Source: Streptomyces sp. NBRC 109706
Lineage (GTDB): Bacteria > Actinomycetota > Actinomycetes > Streptomycetales > Streptomycetaceae
NCBI RefSeq assembly: GCF_000974485.1
Contig: NZ_BBOM01000011.1
Coordinates: 1 to 64,000, forward strand
DNA: 64,000 nucleotides
Reading direction: 5' to 3'
In this document: positions 7,271-15,226 of the stretch, piece by piece
Layout of the letters: each line of letters starts with the position of its first letter
How positions within the stretch are numbered: the first letter of the stretch is position 1
The notes under the pieces: generated by a model
The model's input: the letters and a program-made list of their open reading frames with translations, nothing else
Told to the model about the DNA's origin: nothing
Database searches by the model: none
Position numbers and translations under genes: made by a program

Positions 7271-8421
7271 CGCCCCCGTACTTCGACCGCCACCGGATCA
7301 CCCTCTACACCGGCGACGCCGTGGACGTCCTCGCTCAACTCCGCGACGGCAGCGCGGACTGCGTCGTCACCTCACCCCCGTACTGGGGCCTGCGCGACTA
7401 CGGCACCGGCACCTGGACCGGCGGCGACCCGGCCTGCCCGCACGTCCTTGGTGGCAGCCCGCGCGTCTGCCGGCGCTGCGGCGCCGCACGCCACGACCAG
7501 CAGTGCGGACTCGAACCCACCCTCAACGACTACATCGACAACCTGCGACGGGTCTTCGCCCAACTCCACCGCGTCCTGTCCGACACCGGCACCCTCTGGC
7601 TCAACCTGGCCGACTCCTACTCGACCACACCCCCCGGCCGCACCGCCGAACCGATGGGCACCAGCACCCTCACCAGCCGCGCATCGGCCCGACGGCTACG
7701 GGACAGCGTGCGGCACGCCGCCGTCGACCGCACCGGTGAACTGCCACAGAAGAACCTCCACGGCCTGCCCTGGCGAGTGGCCTTCGCCCTGCAACGCGAC
7801 GGATGGATCCTGCGCAACGCGGTGGTGTGGCACAAACCCAACGCCATGCCGCAGTCGGTCACGGACCGGCTGTCCTGCCGATACGAGCTGCTGTTCCTCC
7901 TCGTCAAGCAACGCCACTATTTCTTCGACCTGGACGCCATCCGCGAACCACTCGCCCGCGCTGAGGCACAGGGCGTGGATGCCGGCCGCCGGGCCCATGC
8001 TGGCCATAGCGCCCGCCGCCGCTCAAGCGCTCGTGAGGCCGCCAAATACACCGACACCGGTTCCTTCATCGAACGACCCGGCGCCGGGCTCCGGCCCACC
8101 GGGCGCAAGCACACCTCCGTGCACCCCCGGGGCAAGAACCCCGGCGACGTGTGGACGCTGCCCACCCGACCGCTGAAAGCCGCGCACTTCGCCGCGTTCC
8201 CCGTCGACATCCCGCTGCGGTGCATCGCCGCCGGCTGCCCCGAGGACGGAGTCGTCCTGGACCCGTTCTCCGGCAGCGGCACCACCGGCCTGGCCGCCCG
8301 CCAACTCCGCCGCTCCTACGTCGGTATCGACCTGCGTGACGACTTCCACGCCATTGCCCTGGACCGCCTCGGCCTGAGCAGATCCGACGCACACTGTGAC
8401 CGAACGGAGCGGCCCGAATGA
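7267..8421 (+). CDS. Beta-class DNA methyltransferase (predicted N4-cytosine), with Zn-finger-like insert
   Basis: In this 384-residue protein, catalytic motif IV TSPPYWGLRDY (residues 35-45) precedes SAM motif I DPFSGSGTTGLAA near the C-terminus. That motif order defines the beta class. An SPPY core is typical of N4-cytosine methylation, although some N6-adenine enzymes resemble it. A Cys/His cluster follows motif IV (CPHVLGGSPRVCRRCG, then C near QQCGLE) and could bind zinc. The GTG start at 7267 overlaps the previous stop (GTGA). No restriction endonuclease gene is adjacent, so it is a solitary enzyme that may protect or mark the mobile element. Confidence 0.85.
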   Translation: MTPPYFDRHRITLYTGDAVDVLAQLRDGSADCVVTSPPYWGLRDYGTGTWTGGDPACPHVLGGSPRVCRRCGAARHDQQCGLEPTLNDYIDNLRRVFAQLHRVLSDTGTLWLNLADSYSTTPPGRTAEPMGTSTLTSRASARRLRDSVRHAAVDRTGELPQKNLHGLPWRVAFALQRDGWILRNAVVWHKPNAMPQSVTDRLSCRYELLFLLVKQRHYFFDLDAIREPLARAEAQGVDAGRRAHAGHSARRRSSAREAAKYTDTGSFIERPGAGLRPTGRKHTSVHPRGKNPGDVWTLPTRPLKAAHFAAFPVDIPLRCIAAGCPEDGVVLDPFSGSGTTGLAARQLRRSYVGIDLRDDFHAIALDRLGLSRSDAHCDRTERPE

Positions 8422-9317
8422 CGCCACCGCCCCGGGAGCACTACGCAGACAACCGGATCAGACTGCTGGTCGGTGACGCGCTCGCCGCGCTGCGCGAACT
8501 GCCCGACAACCTGGCCGACTGCGTTGTCACCTCCCCGCCCTACTACTGGACCCGCGACTACGACATCGACGGGCAGTACGGGCTGGAGGCGACACCCCAG
8601 CACTACCTCGACACCCTCCGGACCGTCATATCCGAAGTGCACCGCGTGCTCGCCCCGCACGGCACGCTCTGGCTCAACCTCGCCGACAGCTACTCCCAAC
8701 GCACCGCCGTCCGCCGCTCCTCCCACCAGGACGGTCTCCACGGGGAACGAGGCGCCCGCCCGGCCTGGCGAGAGCTGACCAAGGCCGGCCGCACCCGACA
8801 CCCGGCCCAGAACCTCATCAACGGCCGGCCCGTTCCCGAGAAGAGCCTGCTGCTCCTACCCGAACGGCTGATCCTGGCGCTCCAGGACGACGGCTGGCTG
8901 CTCCGCTCGAAGATCGCCTGGGCGAAAACCGCGTGCCTGCCCGACCCGGCAGCCGACCGACCCGCCCGCCGCTGGGAACCACTCTTCCTCCTCACCAAGA
9001 ACCGCCGCTACCACTACGACAGCCAGGCGGCCCCGAGCGGGGATGTGTGGACCCTGTCGGTCAGCCGGGGCGCCGGCTCACATGCCGCCAGCTACCCCGT
9101 GGACCTCGCACAACGGTGCATCGCCGCCGCCTGCCCGGACAACGGGCTCGTACTCGACCCGTTCTCCGGCAGCGGCACCACCGCCCTGGCCGCCCACCGC
9201 CTCCACCGCCGCTACCTCGGCATCGACCTACGCCCCGACTACCACGACATCGCCCTCGCCCGCACGGGCCGCCAACGCCCTCAGCGCGAACAGCAGAGGA
9301 GAGGCGCGAAGGCATGA
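8418..9317 (+). CDS. Second beta-class DNA methyltransferase (predicted N4-cytosine)
   Basis: This 299-residue protein has TSPPYYWTRDY at residues 38-48 and DPFSGSGTTALAAHRLHR about 50 residues before the C-terminus. It is a paralogue of the preceding enzyme without the Cys-rich insert. It starts at an ATG overlapping the previous TGA (ATGA). Two solitary beta-class enzymes side by side may recognise different sequences. Both keep the catalytic and SAM motifs, so both are expected to be active. Confidence 0.85.
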   Translation: MTPPPREHYADNRIRLLVGDALAALRELPDNLADCVVTSPPYYWTRDYDIDGQYGLEATPQHYLDTLRTVISEVHRVLAPHGTLWLNLADSYSQRTAVRRSSHQDGLHGERGARPAWRELTKAGRTRHPAQNLINGRPVPEKSLLLLPERLILALQDDGWLLRSKIAWAKTACLPDPAADRPARRWEPLFLLTKNRRYHYDSQAAPSGDVWTLSVSRGAGSHAASYPVDLAQRCIAAACPDNGLVLDPFSGSGTTALAAHRLHRRYLGIDLRPDYHDIALARTGRQRPQREQQRRGAKA

Positions 9318-9383
9318 CGGCCCGCCACCACCCCTCGCTCGTGACATATCTAGATGAGGCCTCCTTTTTCGCCCGGCCTGCTG

Positions 9384-9389
9384 TAGGCT
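9384..9389 (+). promoter_or_regulatory. Candidate -10 box before the recombinase pair
   Basis: TAGGCT is a common streptomycete -10 hexamer. It lies 33 nt before the start of the small gene preceding the recombinase. A T-rich stretch, CTCCTTTTTC, sits about 15-20 nt upstream in the -35 area. A 46-codon frame crosses this site and is treated as doubtful. Confidence 0.35.
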
Positions 9390-9422
9390 CCGGGGCCCTC
9401 TACGGAGATCCGGACAGAACGG

Positions 9423-9668
9423 GTGTTGCACTTCCGGATGGTGCCCGTGGGTGACCACGACGAGCAGCCACGACCGATGACCAATCGGTCGGCCGAGGAA
9501 CTGACCGTTCTGGTGCCCGATCAGCCTCCGGTGCTCAACCCGGTGGCGGCCCGTGCGCTGCTGCGGCTGTTGCGGATCGCCCACCAGCGGCGCACCAGGA
9601 GACCGGGAGAACACGGCCTCGGTGACGAGAACACCGGGGCACATCAGTCGGAAAGGAGGGCTGCATGA
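9423..9668 (+). CDS. Small conserved-looking protein upstream of the recombinase
   Basis: This is a protein of up to 81 residues with the core VPDQPPVLNPVAARALLRLL followed by an Arg-rich tail. The family is not recognised. Its TGA stop overlaps the ATG of the serine recombinase (ATGA), so the two are translationally coupled. It may be a recombination accessory or directionality protein. That is inference from position only. The start is uncertain: GTG 9423, ATG 9438 and ATG 9477 are all possible, and none has a strong ribosome-binding site. Confidence 0.55.
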   Translation: MLHFRMVPVGDHDEQPRPMTNRSAEELTVLVPDQPPVLNPVAARALLRLLRIAHQRRTRRPGEHGLGDENTGAHQSERRAA

Positions 9669-11341
9669 CGACCAGGTTCGCTTTCGCTGGGCGATGCTCC
9701 ACGGAGGATCTCCAGGATCCGGAGTCTTCCCGTGCCTGGCAGATCACCCGAGCCGAGGCGCTGATCGGGGCGCATGGGCAGATCGTGGCGGAGTTCTTCG
9801 ACTCCGGACAGTCCCGGTCGATCCCCTGGGCGCGCAGGCCACGTGCCGCCGCGTTGCTGGACGCCCTCAAGGATCCCCACCGTAGCTTCGACGCCGTGGT
9901 GATCGGCGAGCCGCAACGTGCCTTCTACGGCAACCAGTTCGGCCTGACGTTCCCCATCTTCACCCACTACGGAGTGCCCCTGTGGGTGCCGGAGGTCGGC
10001 GGTCCCGTGGACCCCGAATCTGAAGCCCACGACATGGTGATGTCCGTCTTCGGCGGGATGAGCAAGGGTGAACGCACCCGGATCAAGATCCGGGTGCGCA
10101 CCGCGATGTCCGCCCAGACGAAACTCGAAGGCCGCTTCCTCGGCGGACGTCCCCCGTACGGGTACCGCCTCGCGGACGCCGGAGCGCACCCCAATCCCAC
10201 CAAGGCCGCCGACGGACGTCGCCTCCATCGCCTGGAGCCCGACAAGGACACCGCTGCGGTCGTCCAACGGATCTTCGTCCACTACAGCGCCGGACGCGGG
10301 CTGTACGCCATCGCGGAAGCCCTCACCCGGGCCGGCATCCCCTGCCCCTCGGCCCACGACCGGGCCCGCAACCGCCACCGCAGCGGCGTCGCCTGGTCCA
10401 AGGGAGCGGTGCGCGTGATCCTGACCAACCCCCGCTACACCGGCCATCAGGTGTGGAACAAGCAGCGCAAGGACGAGGTCCTCATCGACGTCGACAACGT
10501 CGCCCTGGGCCACGAGACGAAGCTGCGCTGGAACGACAAGGAGACCTGGGTCTGGTCCACCAGCATCGTCCATGAACCGTTGATCGACATGGAGACCTTC
10601 CAAGCGGTCCAGCAGATGCTCGCCGGCAAGGGAACCGGCCGTAAGCACCGCGAACGCCAGACCACCCGGCACCCCTACGTGTTCCGGGGACTGCTCCGCT
10701 GCGGCATCTGCAACCGGCGAATGCAGGGCCAGCAGAGCAAATTGCGCCTGTACTACCGCTGCCGCTTCCCCAACGAGTACTCCCTGGCCAACACCGTCGA
10801 CCACCCGCGCAACGTCTACCTCAACGAGGCCGATCTCCTGCCACGGCTCGACGACTGGCTCGCCGGTGCCTTCGCTGCCGACCGCCTGGCCGACACCATC
10901 GATCGGATGCAGACCGCCCAGCCCGACATCACCCCTGCCCCGGCTGCCGAGAGCGCCGCACGGGTGATCGCCGACTGCGATGCCAAGCTCGCCCGCTACC
11001 GAGAAGCCCTCGAAGCCGGCACCGACCCCAAGCTCGTCGCCGCCTGGACCGCTGAGGTCCAGGCCCGCCGAGCCGAAGCCGCCGCGCGGAGTCGCAAGGT
11101 CTCCGCACAGCGCAGGATGACCAGGGAGGAGATCCACCGCATGATCAAACCGCTCGGATCGATCAGAGAGACCCTCGCCACCGCGGACCCGGAGGCGAAG
11201 GCCGACGTCTACCGGAGTCTGGGCCTGACCCTGACTTACCAGCCCGAGAAACAACTCGTGCGGGTCGCGGCTAGCCTCGACCCGCACGAGTTGGGGATAA
11301 AGTCCGTGTCCGAGGGGGGACTTGAACCCCCACGCCCATAA
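9665..11341 (+). CDS. Large serine recombinase (integrase) of the element
   Basis: The 558-residue protein has an N-terminal resolvase domain with the catalytic context GRCSTEDLQD and the downstream FGGMSKGERTRIKIRVRTAM helix. A recombinase domain follows (GGRPPYGYRLADAG, then WSKGAVRVILTNPRYTG). Next come a zinc ribbon (RCGICNRRM ... YYRC) and a C-terminal coiled region. It catalyses integration and excision without high-energy cofactors. Its last roughly 12 codons (VSEGGLEPPRP) are antisense to the 3' part of tRNA-Leu, so its C-terminus depends on the attachment site. Start ATG at 9665 is coupled to the preceding small gene. Confidence 0.9.
   Translation: MTTRFAFAGRCSTEDLQDPESSRAWQITRAEALIGAHGQIVAEFFDSGQSRSIPWARRPRAAALLDALKDPHRSFDAVVIGEPQRAFYGNQFGLTFPIFTHYGVPLWVPEVGGPVDPESEAHDMVMSVFGGMSKGERTRIKIRVRTAMSAQTKLEGRFLGGRPPYGYRLADAGAHPNPTKAADGRRLHRLEPDKDTAAVVQRIFVHYSAGRGLYAIAEALTRAGIPCPSAHDRARNRHRSGVAWSKGAVRVILTNPRYTGHQVWNKQRKDEVLIDVDNVALGHETKLRWNDKETWVWSTSIVHEPLIDMETFQAVQQMLAGKGTGRKHRERQTTRHPYVFRGLLRCGICNRRMQGQQSKLRLYYRCRFPNEYSLANTVDHPRNVYLNEADLLPRLDDWLAGAFAADRLADTIDRMQTAQPDITPAPAAESAARVIADCDAKLARYREALEAGTDPKLVAAWTAEVQARRAEAAARSRKVSAQRRMTREEIHRMIKPLGSIRETLATADPEAKADVYRSLGLTLTYQPEKQLVRVAASLDPHELGIKSVSEGGLEPPRP
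11307..11341. other. Probable attachment site (attR) in the tRNA-Leu 3' region
   Basis: The serine recombinase gene overlaps the tRNA 3' end here, and the chromosomal core order begins just beyond. The crossover point cannot be located from one junction. Serine integrases need only a short common core. The matching left junction is outside the window. Confidence 0.5.
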
Positions 11342-11391
11342 GAGGGCACTAGCACCTCAAGCTAGCGCGTCTGCCATTCCGCCACCCGGAC
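11307..11391 (-). tRNA. tRNA-Leu (anticodon GAG)
   Basis: Read on the minus strand, the gene starts GTCCGGGTGGCGGAATGG and pairs GTCCGGG with CTCGGAC through a 7-bp acceptor stem containing one G-U pair. The anticodon stem TAGC/GCTA encloses TTGAGGT, giving anticodon GAG. A variable arm of class II type and the T-loop sequence GGTTCAAGTCC are present. The discriminator base is A and CCA is not encoded. Its 3' end faces the mobile element. Confidence 0.93.
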
Positions 11392-11529
11392 AACAGGTGT
11401 GTGCGTGGCCGATGGCCACGTTGACGTGGGAAACCATAGCAAAGGTCGGCGGGGGTGATCGGGGGCGGGGCTTGGGGAAGGTGGGGGCGGGGAGGGAGGA
11501 TGAGGGGAGGCATCGCAGGAGGAGGCAGC

Positions 11530-12867
11530 GTGAGTGAGACCAGCCCCGACCGGGACGGCGGCGTCCGTGGCACCGCGGAGCGGGAGGTCGTGGATCTCTG
11601 TCGCGATCTGATCCGTATCGACACCAGCAACTACGGGGACGGCTCCGGCCCCGGTGAGCGCGTGGCCGCCGAGTATGTGGCGGAGAAGCTGGCCGAGGTC
11701 GGGCTTGAGCCGCGGATCTTCGAGTCGCAGCCGGGTCGGGCCTCCACCGTGGCGCGCATCGCCGGCGAGGACCCGTCCCGGCCCGCGCTGTTGATCCACG
11801 GTCACACCGACGTGGTTCCGGCCAACGCCGAGGACTGGACGCACCATCCGTTCTCCGGCGAGATCGCGGACGGCTGTGTCTGGGGCCGGGGCGCCGTGGA
11901 CATGAAGGACATGGACGCCATGACCCTGGCCGTGGTGCGCGACCGGCTGCGCACCGGCCGGAAGCCGCCGCGCGACATCGTGGTGGCCTTTCTGGCCGAC
12001 GAGGAGGCCGGCGGGATCCACGGGGCCCGGTATCTCGTCGACAACCACCGCGATTTGTTCGAGGGCGTCACCGAGGCGATCAGCGAGGTCGGGGGGTTCT
12101 CGTTCACCGTCAACGAGAATCTGCGGCTCTATCTGATCGAGACCGCCCAGAAGGGCATGCACTGGATGCGGCTCACCGTGGACGGCACCGCCGGGCACGG
12201 TTCGATGACCAACAACGACAACGCCATCACCGAACTGTGCGAGGCGGTGGCCCGGCTGGGCCGGTACAGGTTCCCCGTCCGGGTGACCAAGACGGTGCGT
12301 TCCTTCCTCGACGAACTGTCCGACGCGCTGGGCACCCCGCTCGATCCGGAGAACATGGAGGAGACGCTCGCCAAGCTCGGTGGCATCGCCAAGATCATCG
12401 GCGCCACCCTCCAGAACACCGCGGCCCCCACCCAACTCGACGCCGGCTACAAGGTGAACGTCATCCCGGGCCAGGCGACGGCCGCCGTGGACGGTCGCTT
12501 CCTGCCCGGCTTCGAGGAGGAGTTCCTGGCCGATCTGGACCGGGTGCTCGGGCCCCGGGTGCGGCGGGAGGACATCCACAGCGACAAGGCCCTGGAGACG
12601 AGCTTCGACGGAGCGTTGGTGGAGGCCATGCAGTCCGCGCTGGTCGCCGAGGACCCGGTGGCGCGCGCCGTGCCGTACATGCTTTCCGGGGGTACGGACG
12701 CCAAGTCCTTTGACGATCTGGGCATCAGGGGCTTCGGGTTCGCCCCGCTGAAGCTGCCACCGGAGCTGGACTTCGCCGGCATGTTCCACGGGGTGGACGA
12801 GCGGGTGCCGGTCGACGGCCTCCAGTTCGGCGTGCGGGTGCTCGATCGCTTTATCGACCAGTGCTGA
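11530..12867 (+). CDS. M20/M28-type zinc peptidase or deacylase
   Basis: This 445-residue ArgE/DapE/ACY1-family enzyme hydrolyses an amide bond using two zinc ions. The motif HGHTDVVPA (His92, Asp94), the GRGAVDMKD motif (Asp124) and FLADEEAGG (about 155-163, catalytic Glu pair) are all present. The M20 dimerisation domain occupies the middle, with HGSMTNNDNA. The GTG start at 11530 follows an AGGAGGAGG stretch and is preferred over an upstream in-frame start at 11455. The substrate is unknown. It is the first core chromosomal gene right of the mobile element, next to the chaplins. Confidence 0.88.
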   Translation: MSETSPDRDGGVRGTAEREVVDLCRDLIRIDTSNYGDGSGPGERVAAEYVAEKLAEVGLEPRIFESQPGRASTVARIAGEDPSRPALLIHGHTDVVPANAEDWTHHPFSGEIADGCVWGRGAVDMKDMDAMTLAVVRDRLRTGRKPPRDIVVAFLADEEAGGIHGARYLVDNHRDLFEGVTEAISEVGGFSFTVNENLRLYLIETAQKGMHWMRLTVDGTAGHGSMTNNDNAITELCEAVARLGRYRFPVRVTKTVRSFLDELSDALGTPLDPENMEETLAKLGGIAKIIGATLQNTAAPTQLDAGYKVNVIPGQATAAVDGRFLPGFEEEFLADLDRVLGPRVRREDIHSDKALETSFDGALVEAMQSALVAEDPVARAVPYMLSGGTDAKSFDDLGIRGFGFAPLKLPPELDFAGMFHGVDERVPVDGLQFGVRVLDRFIDQC

Positions 12868-13046
12868 CCAGTGCTGATCGGGTAGGAGGGGCCAACCGCG
12901 CGTCCGGCCGGTCAATAATCGGTCGGGCGTGCGGAATTCCTCAGGTCAGGTGAATGATCGCGAGGTTTCGTGCCCTTGTTTTGGCCTTCTCGTTGCAACA
13001 CATGCGGTCCCCGGCTGGGACCCGCGTTGTCCATGAGGAGGAATTA

Positions 13047-13280
13047 ATGATCAAGAAGGTCGTCGCCACTGCGGCTGCCGCCAGCGGTCTGGCGCTGGCC
13101 GGTGCCGGGCTCGCCGTCGCGGACTCCGGCGCCGTCGGCGCTGCCGCCAAGTCGCCCGGTGTGATCTCGGGGAACACCATTCAGGTGCCGATCCACGTGC
13201 CCGTCAACGTGTGTGGCAACACCGTGAGCGTGATCGGTCTGCTGAACCCGACGTTCGGCAACGTCTGCGTCAACAACTAG
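13047..13280 (+). CDS. chpH: Short chaplin ChpH
   Basis: This 77-residue secreted protein has a signal peptide (residues 1-about 26, ending GLAVADS) and one chaplin domain. The domain contains SPGVISGNTIQVPIHVPVNV and the conserved GLLNPTFGNVC with two cysteines (CGN ... NVC). Short chaplins are amphipathic amyloid-forming surfactants that coat aerial hyphae and spores. The start is supported by AGGAGG before ATG 13047. A 17-bp perfect hairpin follows the gene. The long chaplin gene lies directly downstream, the chpH-chpC arrangement known from S. coelicolor. Confidence 0.93.
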   Translation: MIKKVVATAAAASGLALAGAGLAVADSGAVGAAAKSPGVISGNTIQVPIHVPVNVCGNTVSVIGLLNPTFGNVCVNN

Positions 13281-13314
13281 AGCCAACTCCCCCATCTCCA
13301 CGAGGGCTTGGGCC

Positions 13315-13352
13315 AGCGGTCCCGGAGCGTGCGCACACGCTCCGGGACCGCT
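13315..13352 (+). terminator. Hairpin terminator after chpH
   Basis: A perfect 17-bp stem pairs AGCGGTCCCGGAGCGTG (13315-13331) with 13336-13352 around the loop CGCA. No T-run follows, as is usual in streptomycetes. Confidence 0.8.
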
Positions 13353-13428
13353 CAGGGCTCTACGTCGGGCGCGGGTGCCCTCACCCCCCACCCCGCGACC
13401 CATCCCAACGCAAGGCAGGGAAACAACC

Positions 13429-14148
13429 ATGCGACAGGTCACGCGTAACGGCCTGCTCACCGTATTCGCCGCCGGCGGCATGCTGGCCGCCTCCGGTGGA
13501 GCGGCCTGGGCCGACTCCGAGGCGGAGGGTGGAGCCGCCAACTCACCCGGGGTGGTGTCCGGGAACAGCGTTCAGGCGCCGATCCATGTGCCCGTCAACG
13601 TGTGTGGAAACACGGTCAACGTGGTGGGTCTGCTGAACCCGGCGTTCGGCAACACCTGCGTCAACGCGGGTGGCGGGGGCACGGGGGCCGGCGGTTCGGC
13701 GAGCAACTCCCCGGGCTTTGTCTCCGGCAACCAGGTGCAGGTGCCCGTCGAGGTGCCGGTGAACGCCTGTGGGAACGGCGTCTCGGTCGTCGGGGTGGGC
13801 AACTCGGCCTCCGGGAACGGCTGCGCCAACGGCGAACTCCCCGAGCCGACCGAGCCGGAGCCCGAGCAGCCGGGCCCCGAGCAGCCGGCGCCGAACCCCA
13901 ACGACCCGGAGCCGAACGAGCCGAAGACCCCCGGCGAGCGGCCCGAGACCCCGGTGGAGCAGACCGAGCCGGTGGTCGACACCTCCGAGGTGGTGCCGGC
14001 CGAGGAGCCCACCCCGAGCGGGGAGGGCACCCAGCTGGCGCAGACCGGTAGCAACTTCGCCCTGGTGGCCGCGCTGCCCCTGGGCGCCGGTCTGCTGCTC
14101 GGCGGCACCTTGCTGTACCGCAGGTCACGGTCGGTTCAGCAGGGCTGA
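13429..14148 (+). CDS. chpC: Long chaplin, sortase-anchored (ChpC-type)
   Basis: This is a 239-residue cell-wall protein. After a signal peptide (1-29, GGAAWADS) come two chaplin domains, residues 37-79 and 91-134, each with a Cys pair. A Pro/Glu-rich wall-spanning segment covers 135-200. It ends in a sorting signal: LAQTG at 203-207, a hydrophobic segment 209-229 and the RRSRS tail. Class E-type sortases recognise LAxTG. Long chaplins anchor short chaplins to the wall during aerial growth. It is transcribed in the same direction as chpH but separated from it by a strong hairpin. Confidence 0.93.
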   Translation: MRQVTRNGLLTVFAAGGMLAASGGAAWADSEAEGGAANSPGVVSGNSVQAPIHVPVNVCGNTVNVVGLLNPAFGNTCVNAGGGGTGAGGSASNSPGFVSGNQVQVPVEVPVNACGNGVSVVGVGNSASGNGCANGELPEPTEPEPEQPGPEQPAPNPNDPEPNEPKTPGERPETPVEQTEPVVDTSEVVPAEEPTPSGEGTQLAQTGSNFALVAALPLGAGLLLGGTLLYRRSRSVQQG

Positions 14149-14180
14149 GGCAGCTTGGGCCGAGCCCATCGGCCACCCCA

Positions 14181-14213
14181 GACGAGTGGGACCCGACATC
14201 GGGCCCACTCGTC
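14181..14213 (+). terminator. Terminator between chpC and the convergent DUF5703 gene
   Basis: GACGAGTGGG (14181-14190) pairs with CCCACTCGTC (14204-14213), and CCC (14192-14194) pairs with GGG (14201-14203) inside. It sits between convergent genes and could work in both directions. Confidence 0.7.
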
Positions 14214-14279
14214 GCCATGCCTCCGGACGCCGCGCGTCGGCGCCCGGGCACCCAGCCGCTCGTCACCCGGTCCCATGGC

Positions 14280-14468
14280 TCACCAGGTGGCCCTGAGTTG
14301 GCGGATGATGCGGCGCTTGAGACGTACCCGGCGGCTGCCGTCCGGATACAGGCGGAGCTTGGCCAACTCCCAGTGTCCGTACTCGGCGTGTTCGGTCAGC
14401 AGGCGTGTGGTGGCCGCGCGGGAGACCCCACGTGGCACATACACATCGCGAAACTCATATTCCGGCAT
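14280..14468 (-). CDS. DUF5703-family small protein
   Basis: A 62-residue basic protein, MPEYEFRDVYVPRGVSR followed by LLTEHAEYGHWELAKLRLY and an Arg-rich C-terminus (RRVRLKRRIIRQLRATW). It matches the small actinobacterial DUF5703 family by length and pattern. Function is unknown. The charged tail suggests nucleic-acid or phospholipid contact, which is inference. It is divergent from the acidic protein gene at 14516, with 47 bp between them. Confidence 0.75.
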   Translation of the reverse strand: MPEYEFRDVYVPRGVSRAATTRLLTEHAEYGHWELAKLRLYPDGSRRVRLKRRIIRQLRATW

Positions 14469-14515
14469 CGAATCTATTGTGCGGGCAAGCCCTGGATGCC
14501 GATACCGTCTGCACC

Positions 14516-15199
14516 ATGTCTGATGCTGTGCAGCCGACGGCTGCCGAAGTCCGCGCCGCCGCCGACGCGCTCAAGGAAGCGCTCGACCGGCACCTGGCCG
14601 CCATTGAGCGACGCGCGGCGGCCCCCGAGGCGGAGATCGAGGCAGCTGACGCCGCCGTCTTCGCCGCGTTCAACGAGATGGCGGCCGCGGGCGAGGTGTA
14701 CGACGAGCTGCTGTACGACGTCTACGACGAGGTCACCCCCTTCGAGGTGCCGGCCTCCGAGGGCGCCACCTACGAGGGCCCGGAGGACCCGGAGGTGTTG
14801 AGCGTCTTCCTCCGCCGCGACTACACCGTCGCCGAGCCGCAACGGGTGATCGCCCAGGCCGAGCGGGTCGCCGAGCTGGATCCCGAGGACGCGGAGGCGC
14901 CCGAGCCGGCGGCCGAGGCGCCGGCCGGCCGCAGCGTCAGGGCCGCGATCGGGGTGCTCTTCGGCGAGTACGACCCGGACGAGATCGCCTCCCGACACGA
15001 GGAGTTCGGCCTCGCGGAGGGGGACGCCACGCTCTGGGTGACCGCCCAGCCGGAGCCGGCCGAGCCGGGCGAATGGCTGGCGTCGCCCTTCGACGCGGTC
15101 GATCCCGAACGGGTGATCTGCCGCTTCGACATCAGCGACGCGTTTGACGACGACGATCTCGACGCGGTGGACGAGGTGCCCCGCTGGCTCGGGTCCTGA
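14516..15199 (+). CDS. Conserved acidic protein of unknown function
   Basis: The family is not recognised in this 227-residue strongly acidic protein. Residues 1-75 are Ala/Glu-rich and predicted helical, possibly coiled coil (AAADALKEALDRHLAAIERR). The C-terminal half contains SVRAAIGVLFGEYDPDEIAS and ends in an Asp-rich DDDDLDAVDEVPRWLGS. No signal peptide or membrane segment is seen. The start ATG lacks a clear Shine-Dalgarno sequence, and GATACC lies 14 nt upstream, so the transcript may be leaderless or nearly so. Confidence 0.7.
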   Translation: MSDAVQPTAAEVRAAADALKEALDRHLAAIERRAAAPEAEIEAADAAVFAAFNEMAAAGEVYDELLYDVYDEVTPFEVPASEGATYEGPEDPEVLSVFLRRDYTVAEPQRVIAQAERVAELDPEDAEAPEPAAEAPAGRSVRAAIGVLFGEYDPDEIASRHEEFGLAEGDATLWVTAQPEPAEPGEWLASPFDAVDPERVICRFDISDAFDDDDLDAVDEVPRWLGS

Positions 15200-15226
15200 C
15201 CCCCTGGGGCAGGACCCGAGCGCCGC

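Larger units (their letters stand above)
1..11341. mobile_element. Right part of an integrated conjugative element with type IV secretion-type genes
   Basis: The segment contains T4SS-like membrane genes on the minus strand, a DNA methyltransferase cassette on the plus strand and a serine recombinase that ends inside a tRNA-Leu gene. The chromosomal core order starts immediately beyond the tRNA. The left boundary, and any VirB4, VirD4 or relaxase genes, are outside the window or lost through the IS110 insertion at 1-about 600. The right boundary is inferred to lie in the 3' part of the tRNA at about 11307-11341. The composition differs from classical TraB/FtsK-type actinomycete elements in carrying VirB2-, VirB6- and PrgI-like genes. 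Confidence 0.75.

Noticed and set aside
9314..9454. A 46-codon frame starting in an ATGA overlap with the second methyltransferase
   Set aside because: The coupling looks attractive, but the frame crosses a probable -10 box, overlaps the next small gene and has no recognisable features. It was kept out of the feature list as a gene.
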